Shown here one piece after another: positions 1-4,996 of a stretch of DNA of 5,027 bases (within the stretch, counting starts at the first letter, position 1; each line of letters opens with the position of its first letter). A program made the position numbers and the translations under genes. This stretch comes from Dehalococcoidia bacterium (GTDB lineage Bacteria; Chloroflexota; Dehalococcoidia; DSTF01; JALHUB01): the NCBI GenBank assembly GCA_022865685.1, contig JALHUB010000300.1, forward strand, positions 1 to 5,027. Direction: 5' to 3'. The notes beneath the pieces are model-generated. The model was not told where the DNA came from. It was given only the letters and a program-made list of their open reading frames with translations, and made no database searches.

Positions 1-960
1 CGCCAGGTCGTTCGTGATGATGCGCACCCGGTCCTCCGGGTACGACGTCGACCGCAGCGCCTCCAGCGCCCGCAGCGAGTCGCGCACGCTCGCGAACTCA
101 GTCGTCACGAGCCACAGCACCAGCGACGCGGCCTGGAGAGCGGCCAGCGTCAGGTCGTTCAGGATGCCCGCGGTGTCGATGACGACGATGTCATGGCTCT
201 TCGAGAGCAGCTCGATTATCTTGCGGAAATCGTCGGGCTTGATGCTGCGCCAGTCCATTGCCTGCGACGGCGCGGCCAGCACGTTGAGCCCGCTCGAGTG
301 CTGCATCACGTACTTGGGGAGCGTGTCCCGCGTCACCTTCGACAGGTCGCGCGCCAGGTCGACGACGCTGCGCTCCGCCTCCATGTCCAGCATGCCGCAG
401 ACGTCGCCGAAGCCGTTGTCGCCGTCCACCAGCACGATCGACTGCCCGGTCTCCCGCACGAGGGCCGCCGCCAGGTTTACCGCCACCGTCGTCTTGCCGA
501 CGCCTCCCTTGGCGCCGAAGATGGTGATGACGCTGCCCTGCGGGCCCCAGGCCGCCGTCTGACCCCGCAGCCGCATCTGCCGCCGCTCCTCCGACTCCAG
601 CACGGAGACTATCGACCGGCCGACGTCCTCCGCGCTCGCGGGCATCGTCAGGTAGTCGCGGGCGCCCGCCAGCATGGCGCGGCGCGCCAGGTCGATGTCG
701 CGCGAGGCCGAGTAGACGATGACCGGCGTCTCCGGCAGGGCGTTGAGCAGCGACTCCACGGTCTGCATCGAGCGCACGACCGGCTCGCGCATGCCGAGCA
801 GCACGACGTCCGGCTTCAGCTCCACCGCCGTCGACACCGCCTGGGTGCCGAATCCGGCCTCTCCGGCGATGACGAAGTTCGATTGCTTGACGGACTTCTT
901 GAGGTCGTAGCGGGCCTTCGCGTCTTGATCGATAACTAGTAAAGCGGGGATTTTCGCCAT
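1..960 (-). CDS. cpaE: CpaE/TadZ-like pilus assembly protein: degenerate receiver plus MinD-type ATPase (3' end outside window)
   Basis: Open for 320 codons from ATG at 960 and still open at the window edge; family members are about 400 aa, so roughly the last fifth is missing. Residues 1-125 form a receiver-like domain. The acidic pair is present (D11, D13), but the phosphoacceptor position in PDVVLLGMREP is G56 instead of Asp and the usual Lys near YLTMP is M106, so phosphorylation is unlikely. Residues 143-320 are a ParA/MinD-type ATPase: deviant Walker A GAKGGVGKTT (signature K151, K156), Walker A' VLVDGD (D179), Walker B IVVIDTAG (D262). CpaE/TadZ proteins act at the inner membrane to localise the Tad secretion machine at the pole; that role is family knowledge. 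The start is supported by AGGAGA about 7 nt upstream, overlapping the cpaB stop, which suggests coupled translation. Codon third positions are almost all G or C. The family call is firm; the cpaE symbol is by similarity. Confidence 0.9.
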   Translation of the reverse strand, partial: MAKIPALLVIDQDAKARYDLKKSVKQSNFVIAGEAGFGTQAVSTAVELKPDVVLLGMREPVVRSMQTVESLLNALPETPVIVYSASRDIDLARRAMLAGARDYLTMPASAEDVGRSIVSVLESEERRQMRLRGQTAAWGPQGSVITIFGAKGGVGKTTVAVNLAAALVRETGQSIVLVDGDNGFGDVCGMLDMEAERSVVDLARDLSKVTRDTLPKYVMQHSSGLNVLAAPSQAMDWRSIKPDDFRKIIELLSKSHDIVVIDTAGILNDLTLAALQAASLVLWLVTTEFASVRDSLRALEALRSTSYPEDRVRIITNDLA

Positions 961-969
961 TGTTCTCTC

Positions 970-1812
970 CTAGGGGGATGGGGTCTTCCGTACGGCGCCG
1001 TACTGGGTGAGGTCGGTCTCCGCCGGCGTGCCCGTCGCGCGGTCGCCGAAGGAGCGGAGCGACAGCGCCAGGTCGCCCTGCGCCTGCACCAGCGCCAGGA
1101 GCTGCGCCTGGTCCTGCGTCACCGCCAGCGTCACCGTGCGCGCGCTGGGGTTCGGCTTCACGTCCTCCGGGCGCTCCCCCAGAGTCCCGGACGCCACGGG
1201 CGTCGCTGCCTGCCCGTCCGGGGTCGTCTCTGCCGCCGGAGGGATGGCTTCCTGCGCCGTCTGCGCGATGGCCAGCACCTCTACGTTCTGAAGAAGGGTC
1301 ACCGCCTTGTCGACGCCGACGAGCCCGGAGTCGAAGATGGCGATGATATCGACCAGGTCGCCCGGAAGGACGAGGCCGCCCACGCTGCTCTCCTCCGATA
1401 TTGTGATCGAGAAGGCGCGCATGCCCGTGGGCAACACGGACGACAGCCCCTGGTCCTTGACGTCTTCCGTCACTCCTATCTTCAGCGCCGTCACCTGCTC
1501 GTTCTCGACCAGCGGGTAGCGCGTGGTCTGGCCCACGAGCGCCGACGGGTCGGAGTAGGTATCGCTGAGGACGCTGTCCACCGGCACGTCAATGGTCTTG
1601 AGCATCTCGCTCTCGAGGTCGGTGCGGGCGGGTATGTCCCGCGCCGCGACGACTACGGTCTTCGTGTCGGCGGCGGAGGCTTCGTCCTTGTTGTCGCTGC
1701 CGCGATTGAGGGCGACAAAGGCCAGTATTGCCGCCACGGCTGCGAAGAGCAGGGCAAGCAACAGCAGTCCGCGCCCGGAGCCTCTAGTAATCTTGTTCAT
1801 TGAACCTGCCAT
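970..1812 (-). CDS. cpaB: CpaB/RcpC-type Flp pilus assembly protein (SAF domain)
   Basis: A 280-aa protein, typical of CpaB. Residues 1-14 are basic, 15-36 form one membrane segment (LLLLALLFAAVAAILAFVAL), and 52-112 are a SAF domain (VVVAARDIPARTDL, then the LVGQTTRYPLVENEQVT block). Residues about 125-260 are the RcpC/CpaB domain with LPTGMRAFSITISEESSVGGLVLPGDLVDIIAIF and TVTLAVTQDQAQLLALVQAQGDLALSLRS. Residues 188-222, rich in Ala, Pro and Thr, look like a flexible insert between strands. CpaB is a periplasmic or envelope component of the Tad channel, linked in Gram-negatives to the secretin; whether a secretin exists here cannot be seen. ATG 1812 is preferred over the in-frame ATG at 1800 because AGGGGGAA lies just upstream of 1812. 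It begins 14 nt after the TadG-like stop and ends 9 nt before cpaE, so it is mid-operon. Confidence 0.92.
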   Translation of the reverse strand: MAGSMNKITRGSGRGLLLLALLFAAVAAILAFVALNRGSDNKDEASAADTKTVVVAARDIPARTDLESEMLKTIDVPVDSVLSDTYSDPSALVGQTTRYPLVENEQVTALKIGVTEDVKDQGLSSVLPTGMRAFSITISEESSVGGLVLPGDLVDIIAIFDSGLVGVDKAVTLLQNVEVLAIAQTAQEAIPPAAETTPDGQAATPVASGTLGERPEDVKPNPSARTVTLAVTQDQAQLLALVQAQGDLALSLRSFGDRATGTPAETDLTQYGAVRKTPSP

Positions 1813-1826
1813 GCTTTCCCCCTAGC

Positions 1827-2357
1827 CTATTCATCAAGGATAATGCGTTTTGGCGACCAGTCTGTGGGATACCCTACGCCCCCCTCGCCCGGGACTTCCA
1901 CGAACCTTCCCACAAGGTTGACATGACCGATCTCTCCTGGAAAGTTCTTGTTCTTGGGATCGCACTTGGGGTCATCAATATCGCCGACCCGGCAAGCTTC
2001 AACGAAGAACGTGGCGAAGGCCCGGATAGGCATTAGCGAATTCCCCGTCGCGTCAAAGGTGTCGACGATGATGAGACTTATGACGCGCGGCGAGTCGCAT
2101 ATCTGTTTGTACTTGGCGTCTTCTGTCCCCTCTGTGCCGGGGGCCGAGGTAAGCTCGAAAGAGCCGTAGAAGTCGTCGATGCCGTCCCCCCCGGTTGTGT
2201 CGCAATCTCCTTCACCGGTTGGAAAGAGGCGGGAGGATCCAGAGAAAAGGGTGTTGAATGCCTTCATGACCGTTTGGGGCTGCGCGCCGGTCTTGGACCT
2301 CACACACCAGTTGAGGTCATCGTTGCAGTCCGCGGCGTCGAAGTCCATCGGCGCCAC
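1827..2357 (-). CDS. C-terminal part of TadG-like protein, downstream of an in-frame amber codon
   Basis: A 176-codon reading frame starting at GTG 2357 (or ATG 2348) and ending in TAG. It is in exactly the same frame as the TadG-like gene upstream (2385-3143): after that gene's TAG come nine sense codons (YGGANTWCW), then this frame. The content is typical of a secreted pilus-assembly ectodomain: six cysteines (C11, C18, C52, C87, C122, C132), many Asp and Gly, and a closing block SPRVISLIIVDT, RAFATFFVEAC, LVGRFV that looks like the C-terminal end of long TadG-like proteins. It has no signal peptide or membrane segment of its own, so as an independent product it would not be exported. No well-placed Shine-Dalgarno precedes GTG 2357; a GGAGG lies 17 nt away, too far. 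I read it as the severed second half of one gene. It ends 14 nt before cpaB. Confidence 0.7.
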   Translation of the reverse strand: MAPMDFDAADCNDDLNWCVRSKTGAQPQTVMKAFNTLFSGSSRLFPTGEGDCDTTGGDGIDDFYGSFELTSAPGTEGTEDAKYKQICDSPRVISLIIVDTFDATGNSLMPIRAFATFFVEACRVGDIDDPKCDPKNKNFPGEIGHVNLVGRFVEVPGEGGVGYPTDWSPKRIILDE

Positions 2358-2384
2358 CCAGCACCACGTATTGGCGCCTCCGTA

Positions 2385-2387
2385 CTA
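2385..2387 (-). other. In-frame amber (TAG) codon splitting the TadG-like gene
   Basis: Read on the minus strand the context is GAT GAG ATC TAG TAC GGA GGC. The frame is open from 3143 to this codon and again from 2384 to 1829, with protein-like, Cys-containing sequence directly on both sides (GGGANELGDEI, stop, YGGANTWCWVAPMDF). A one-base change from CAG, GAG, AAG, TGG, TCG, TTG, TAC or TAT would create it. Genes nearby (flp, the TadG-like C-part, cpaB) also terminate with TAG, so amber works as a normal stop in this organism. Confidence 0.85.
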
Positions 2388-3143
2388 GATCTCGTCGCCG
2401 AGCTCATTCGCACCCCCGCCCTTCTCTGAACAGACGTCACTGGGCGGGTAGTCCTCTGGGTCCGGGTGATCGAGATCCATCCAACTCGCCTCACCTGAGA
2501 CCTTGTCGAACACTGACAGGTCGCATTGCTTGCCGTAGAGGGGCTCTGGCAGGTTGTCGGGGTCGTCGTCGTCTGGCGACCAGCAGAGGTCGCGGATCCA
2601 CTTCTCGTAGTCGGGATTGTTCATCGGTACGCCGACGGGCATGACGAAATCCAGCCTGTTGACCGAACCCACGCAAGCACGCGCATGTGCACCGAGGTTC
2701 GACTGGTCGGCAATAGAAAAGATTTCCCCAAACAAGCCTCGCGTGGGGTGCTTTATGTCCAGCGGATAGGTATCGATTATGTCGCTTGTGTCCCCTTCGT
2801 CGCTCCAGCATGCTGTCCAGGCCTGACTGTCGGCAAGACTGGGCAGGAGAATATTCGCCGGGTCCGTCACGTCATTGAGATTGGCATACTCGGTGGCCCT
2901 ATCATTCGCGGCCTGCTGTATGGCGGTTGCGTTGGGGTCGTCCAGAGTGACGATCGGCAGGAGCTCCTGCGCAGCCGCCAGTGCCGACAAATCTGCATCC
3001 TTTTGAGCGCCTCGTCGTTCACTGAACCAGAGGCTGAAATCGATCGTGATTACCCCTATCACGAGCGTTATCGAAATGATCATCACGAAGAGTATTATGG
3101 CCTGCCCGTGGTCCTCACGGAGGCGCCGCAAAAGTCTTTTCAT
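2385..3143 (-). CDS. TadG/TadE-like Flp pilus assembly protein, N-terminal part ending at an in-frame amber
   Basis: 252 codons from ATG 3143. The N-terminus is basic (MKRLLRRLREDHGQ), followed by one membrane segment at about 16-38 (IILFVMIISITLVIGVITIDFSLWF) and RRGAQKDADLSALAAAQEL, the hallmark of the putative TadE/G-like Flp assembly family. From about residue 100 an extracytoplasmic region is rich in Asp, Pro and Cys (C112, C157, C187, C207, C238). The ATG overlaps the tadE stop as ATGA and has GGAG 8 nt upstream; the longer GTG start at 3152 would bury that ribosome site, so ATG is preferred. It stops at TAG 2387-2385, yet the same frame stays coding to 1827, giving about 438 residues in total if read through. 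TadG proteins are minor, membrane-anchored pilus factors. Third codon positions are less G/C-biased than in cpaE. Function is by family. Confidence 0.8.
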   Translation of the reverse strand: MKRLLRRLREDHGQAIILFVMIISITLVIGVITIDFSLWFSERRGAQKDADLSALAAAQELLPIVTLDDPNATAIQQAANDRATEYANLNDVTDPANILLPSLADSQAWTACWSDEGDTSDIIDTYPLDIKHPTRGLFGEIFSIADQSNLGAHARACVGSVNRLDFVMPVGVPMNNPDYEKWIRDLCWSPDDDDPDNLPEPLYGKQCDLSVFDKVSGEASWMDLDHPDPEDYPPSDVCSEKGGGANELGDEI

Positions 3144-3616
3144 GGCGAACACTCCACGAATGTAATCCCGGCAGCGGGGTCGTTTTCGAGAGCGCTGGTG
3201 GCGCTTGGGGTCATCGGGATCTTAAGGGTGCCGCTGTATCCGATGGCCCTCAGGAGTGAGGCGAATGGCACTGTGTAGTTGTAGTCGTATGACAGGGAGA
3301 CCCTCACGGACTCCAGGGCATCTGCCTTGTTGTTGCCGTTGTTTCCATCGATGAAGCACACCGTCGCGGAACTAACAAGCCCTTGCGCTTGATCAACCGT
3401 GGTCGACTCAGCGACAGCCGGGTCGGCGTGAACCGCTGCAGCGCGTGCCCCCTCGCGAACGGCGTGTTGCAGAGTAACGCGCTTGTCCAGGGCGCTACCA
3501 AAATCGACTATTGCGAAGAGAAGAACGAACACAAAGGGCACGATCAGGGCAAACTCAATCAGAGTCTGTCCCCGCTGTACGCGTACGCGGTTCAGAAGCG
3601 TCTTGAACGAACTCAT
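3140..3616 (-). CDS. tadE: TadE-like Flp pilus pseudopilin
   Basis: 158 aa from ATG 3616, the second gene of the operon. The N-terminus MSSFKTLLNRVRVQRGQTLIEFALIVP is a class III prepilin-like leader: G16 followed by QTLIEF with Glu at +5, a plausible cut site for the prepilin peptidase. One hydrophobic segment follows (about 19-38), then DKRVTLQHAVREGARAAAVHAD, the conserved TadE block. The exported C-terminal part contains two cysteines (C87, C156). TadE-type pseudopilins are processed like Flp and are needed for pilus assembly (family knowledge). A longer GTG start at 3673 would translate straight through a strong hairpin and give an unlikely Pro/Gln-rich extension; ATG 3616 has AAGG with 5-nt spacing and puts the hydrophobic segment where expected. 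Its TGA overlaps the ATG of the TadG-like gene, so the two are probably translationally coupled. Confidence 0.88.
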   Translation of the reverse strand: MSSFKTLLNRVRVQRGQTLIEFALIVPFVFVLLFAIVDFGSALDKRVTLQHAVREGARAAAVHADPAVAESTTVDQAQGLVSSATVCFIDGNNGNNKADALESVRVSLSYDYNYTVPFASLLRAIGYSGTLKIPMTPSATSALENDPAAGITFVECSP

Positions 3617-3642
3617 CTCCGCCTTATTGGGCCCCTGGTTTG

Positions 3643-3675
3643 GCGTGCGGGGGGGCTGCTGGCCCCCCCGCACGC
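3643..3675 (-). promoter_or_regulatory. Strong G/C hairpin between flp and tadE
   Basis: A perfect 14-bp inverted repeat (3643-3656 and 3662-3675) with a 5-nt loop, in the 78-nt gap between flp and tadE. The stem is almost wholly G/C, with seven consecutive G:C pairs. In the direction of transcription it is followed by CAAACCAGGGG, not a T-run, so it is not a standard intrinsic terminator. More likely it marks an mRNA processing or stabilising point, or a partial attenuator, leaving more pilin message than message for downstream assembly genes. That role is inferred. Confidence 0.6.
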
Positions 3676-3694
3676 TACGTGAGCGTTAACCGGT

Positions 3695-3916
3695 CTAAGG
3701 GAACGATGCGCTGCACAGCGAAGTGCTATCGAAGTCGATGCAGCGCTCTATGCCGTTTGCCATGGACCCGAGCGCGCCGCTGAACGCGCCGACGATAAGC
3801 AGGATCGCCATCGCGATCAGGCCGCCCAGCATGGCGTACTCGATTACGTCCTGGCCGCGCTCGTCGCTGAGCCGCATCTTCAGGGTTAGCAGCTTAACTA
3901 CCAACTTGCCTATCAT
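3695..3916 (-). CDS. flp: Flp/Tad-type major pilin
   Basis: 73-aa prepilin, first gene of the operon. A 21-residue leader ends MRLSDERG, followed by QDVIEYAMLGGLIAMAILLIVGAF. This matches the Flp motif: Gly before the cut site (G21), Glu-Tyr at +5/+6 of the mature chain (E26, Y27), then a hydrophobic helix (about 28-45). The predicted mature pilin is 52 aa and would be cut by a TadV/CpaA-type prepilin peptidase, not encoded in this window. The short tail ERCIDFDSTSLCSASFP has two cysteines (C59, C68) nine residues apart that could form a disulfide loop, unusual for the smallest Flp pilins. The start is secure: AAGGAGAG lies 8 nt before ATG 3916. It ends with TAG and is separated from tadE by a strong hairpin. 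Expression probably comes from the promoter at 4378-4406 through a long leader. Confidence 0.93.
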   Translation of the reverse strand: MIGKLVVKLLTLKMRLSDERGQDVIEYAMLGGLIAMAILLIVGAFSGALGSMANGIERCIDFDSTSLCSASFP

Positions 3917-4011
3917 ATTTTTGTCTCTCCTTTTCGGTTGCTATAAGAACTTATGCTCTTTCGGCCACACGGCGGCCGCTGCGTTGTTTCCCGGTTCTTC
4001 GTCGCGGGCAT
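3913..4011 (-). CDS. Possible 32-codon leader peptide ending on the flp start
   Basis: A small reading frame from ATG 4011 with AAGG 5 nt upstream, encoding 32 residues that begin MPATKNRETTQRPPC and are rich in Arg, Lys, Thr and Ser. It has no membrane segment and I recognise no family. Its TGA overlaps the flp ATG (ATATGA), the same ATGA-type arrangement seen at tadE/tadG, which is the main reason to list it. Against it: the frame runs through the flp ribosome site, codon third positions are not biased like the pilus genes, and an overlap of this kind can arise by chance. It may be a coupling leader peptide or nothing. Confidence 0.2.
   Translation of the reverse strand: MPATKNRETTQRPPCGRKSISSYSNRKGETKI
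3925..3932 (-). promoter_or_regulatory. Shine-Dalgarno of flp
   Basis: AAGGAGAG on the minus strand with 8 nt (ACAAAAAT) before the flp ATG. It is the strongest ribosome site in the window, and the A-rich spacer should be unstructured, as expected for an abundant pilin. A small imperfect palindrome (ATAAG-TT-CTTAT) lies just upstream at about 3942-3953. Confidence 0.75.
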
Positions 4012-4154
4012 CACCCCCTTCGAAGCAGCGGAGAGACAAAGGCGCTTCCCCTTCCGATGTGCCCCGGAATTAGGCGTTCCACCCTATTGCTGGAGCGTAA
4101 CGCCGGGACTATACTGAGGTCGCAATCGGGGGCCTTGTCCGCTCCTACTGCTCT

Positions 4155-4181
4155 GGCTCCGCCGCTTACCCCGGCGGGGCC
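4155..4181 (-). promoter_or_regulatory. Mid-leader hairpin
   Basis: Arms 4155-4164 and 4172-4181 pair over 10 positions around a 7-nt loop. On the minus-strand RNA there is one A-C mismatch; on the plus strand the same position is a G-U wobble. No T-run follows in either direction. Function unknown. Confidence 0.4.
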
Positions 4182-4302
4182 TTTGGTTTTGGCCGTGCTC
4201 CACTCAACAGACACTGCCACAGCGGCGAAGGTCGCAGCTTATGGCGATAGCGCGGCCTGCGTCTGTATAGCTTCCTGTGGATGTTAAACGTCTATAACGG
4301 TG

Positions 4303-4348
4303 CTGCGGAAGGAAGGGGACGGCGGGGGCTCCCTCCCCCTTCTTGCAG
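4303..4348 (-). promoter_or_regulatory. Promoter-proximal leader hairpin
   Basis: Outer stem CTGC/GCAG (4303-4306 with 4345-4348), an asymmetric internal loop, and an inner stem GAAGGGG/CCCCTTC (4312-4318 with 4336-4342) around a G/C-rich 17-nt loop. It would begin about 25 nt into the predicted flp transcript. No T-run follows on either strand, so it is not a clear terminator. It could protect the 5' end or serve as a regulatory fold. Confidence 0.4.
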
Positions 4349-4377
4349 AACTGCCACCAATAAGGGTTAACGAACCA

Positions 4378-4406
4378 ACTTTACATACGTTACGGGGACT
4401 TGTCAA
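4378..4406 (-). promoter_or_regulatory. Sigma70-like promoter for the pilus operon
   Basis: Minus strand: TTGACA (4406-4401, perfect -35), a spacer of exactly 17 nt, then TAAAGT (4383-4378, four of six matches to the -10 consensus). It points towards flp, and nothing else on this strand starts before flp. An imperfect inverted repeat, GTTAACG (4366-4372) and CGTTAC (4388-4393), flanks the -10 and could be an operator. The predicted start is near 4371. This is a motif call by eye; no weaker promoter closer to flp was convincing. Confidence 0.5.
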
Positions 4407-4600
4407 GTAGCTATCTCGGACACAGTCTATGCAGGCTCGCGGCAGATTCGCGGTCGTTTTCAGTGGTTGACATAACGCTCTGCAGCGCTGAAAAGGGGGA
4501 GTGTAGAGGGGGAATTCTCCTTCTGCCGGGGCCTGGGGTGTCCCCGGATAATACATATCTGGGCGCGTGGCCTGCCCGCCTCTGGAGGGGCGGGAAGCCT
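4407..4600. other. Non-coding stretch upstream of the promoter with two hairpins
   Basis: No convincing gene on either strand. Two palindromes are visible: CCGGGG/CCCCGG (4526-4531 and 4542-4547, 10-nt loop) and CCCGCC/GGCGGG (4575-4580 and 4589-4594, 8-nt loop), the latter extended by GGC/GCC across an internal loop. A plus-strand TTGACA sits at about 4467 but has no acceptable -10 after a normal spacer and no downstream gene. Confidence 0.4.
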
Positions 4601-4691
4601 GTCCGCCGGAGGGGGACGGTTCTGCGGGATGAATCCCGCAGCCTGTCTCCGACGTCGCTTTCGGAGAGGCTGAGGGTTTCAACCCTCAGAA
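4601..4691. repeat. Diverged copy of the palindromic cassette
   Basis: Contains the same two 20-nt palindromes as the 144-bp units to its right: 4622-4641 (CTGCGGGA, TGAA loop, TCCCGCAG) and 4670-4689 (CTGAGGGT, TTCA loop, ACCCTCAG). The sequence between them differs from the other units but also folds (TCTCCGA 4646-4652 with TCGGAGA 4661-4667). The FHA-like tail is absent, and 35 unrelated bases separate this copy from the array. It is probably an older or independently inserted cassette. Confidence 0.65.
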
Positions 4692-4726
4692 GCGCCCAAT
4701 TCCCACCCCGTGCCGTTAGCCAAACC

Positions 4727-4852
4727 CTACGTGGAAACGGCCTCGAAGCGCAGCCGGTGCGGCCCGATGACGATCTCGTCGCCGGAAGGGGGACCGTTCT
4801 GCGGGATGAATCCCGCAGCTACTTCCCGATCTTCGGACGCTGAGGGTTTCAC
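4727..4852 (-). pseudogene. FHA-tail remnant fused to palindromic sequence, copy 1
   Basis: Minus-strand frame from GTG 4852 to TAG 4729-4727, 41 codons. The last 18 residues, GDEIVIGPHRLRFEAVST, resemble the closing strands of a forkhead-associated (FHA) domain (pattern DGD-x-I-x-IG...LRFE), a phosphothreonine-binding module often found in signalling and secretion proteins. The first 23 residues (MKPSASEDREVAAGFIPQ...) are simply the palindromes read through. A TGA lies two codons before the GTG, so no full FHA domain is encoded. No good Shine-Dalgarno is visible. Most likely this is the duplicated 3' end of an FHA gene beyond the right edge; expression as a micropeptide is possible but unsupported. 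Confidence 0.4.
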
Positions 4853-4870
4853 CCCTCAGAATGTCACTTA
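4727..4870. repeat. 144-bp tandem repeat, first full unit
   Basis: Direct comparison with 4871-5014 shows the same length and 11 differences (about 92% identity). Order on the plus strand: FHA-like tail (reverse), the GGAAGGGGGAC block, palindrome one (4799-4818), a small CCGA/TCGG stem, palindrome two (4840-4859), and GAATGTCA with TTA at the junction. In palindrome two here a T:C mismatch shortens the stem to 7 bp. Confidence 0.85.
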
Positions 4871-4996
4871 CTACGAAGAGACCGCCTCGAACCTCAGCCG
4901 GTGCGGCCCGCTGACGATCTCGTCGCCGGAAGGGGGACGGTTCTGCGGGATGAATCCCGCAGCTACTTCCCGATCTTCGGAAGCTGAGGGTTTCAA
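4871..4996 (-). pseudogene. FHA-tail remnant fused to palindromic sequence, copy 2
   Basis: Same 41-codon layout as copy 1, from TTG 4996 to TAG 4873-4871 (followed by TAA), again two codons after a TGA. The tail is GDEIVSGPHRLRFEAVSS. Within the tail six codons differ from copy 1 and four of these are synonymous, which suggests the segment was under protein-level selection for at least part of its history. Calling it FHA-derived rests on about 18 residues and is tentative. Confidence 0.4.

Larger units (their letters stand above)
3917..4371 (-). promoter_or_regulatory. Long structured 5' leader of the flp transcript (inferred)
   Basis: If transcription starts about 7 nt below the promoter at 4378-4406, flp carries a leader of roughly 450 nt. 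Two strong stems are visible. One has arms 4303-4306/4345-4348 and 4312-4318/4336-4342 (CTGC...GCAG enclosing GAAGGGG...CCCCTTC), close to the predicted transcript start. The other has arms 4155-4164 and 4172-4181, ten base pairs with one mismatch and a 7-nt loop. I do not recognise a known riboswitch class; the cyclic-di-GMP and cobalamin consensus boxes I looked for are absent. Apart from the small frame at 3913-4011, I see no gene here. Confidence 0.4.

Noticed and set aside
193..939. 248-codon plus-strand frame opposite cpaE
   Set aside because: His/Arg/Leu-rich antisense shadow of a high-G+C gene; the minus-strand frame carries clear Walker and receiver motifs.
2385..2387. Genome-wide amber recoding or pyrrolysine insertion
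   Set aside because: flp, the TadG-like C-terminal part and cpaB all terminate at TAG with a new gene starting close behind, and no pyl genes are in the window. A local nonsense change is simpler.
2526..3278. 250-codon plus-strand frame opposite tadG/tadE
   Set aside because: Antisense shadow; it crosses the tadE/tadG junction, lacks domain signals and lies opposite well-supported pilus genes.
3643..3675. Intrinsic terminator after flp
   Set aside because: The stem is strong, but no T-run follows in either direction and the operon clearly continues 27 nt further on.
4011..4220. 69-codon minus-strand frame in the flp leader
   Set aside because: GTG start without a Shine-Dalgarno, no domain, and it overlaps a strong hairpin; it is not distinguishable from chance.
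4100..4260. Riboswitch (cyclic-di-GMP or cobalamin type) in the flp leader
   Set aside because: Some G/C-rich stems look suggestive, but the conserved sequence boxes of these classes are not present by eye. Only an unclassified structured leader can be supported.
4284..4682. 132-codon minus-strand frame upstream of flp
   Set aside because: It starts inside a palindrome (TTG), is Pro/Ser/Arg-rich with no domain, reads through hairpins and covers the best promoter of the operon. Its first residues (MKPSAS) are just the repeat cassette read through.
4400..4843. 147-codon plus-strand frame
   Set aside because: It translates palindromes and repeat units on the opposite strand (a repeated RGTVLRDESRS stretch) and has no ribosome site or recognisable domain.
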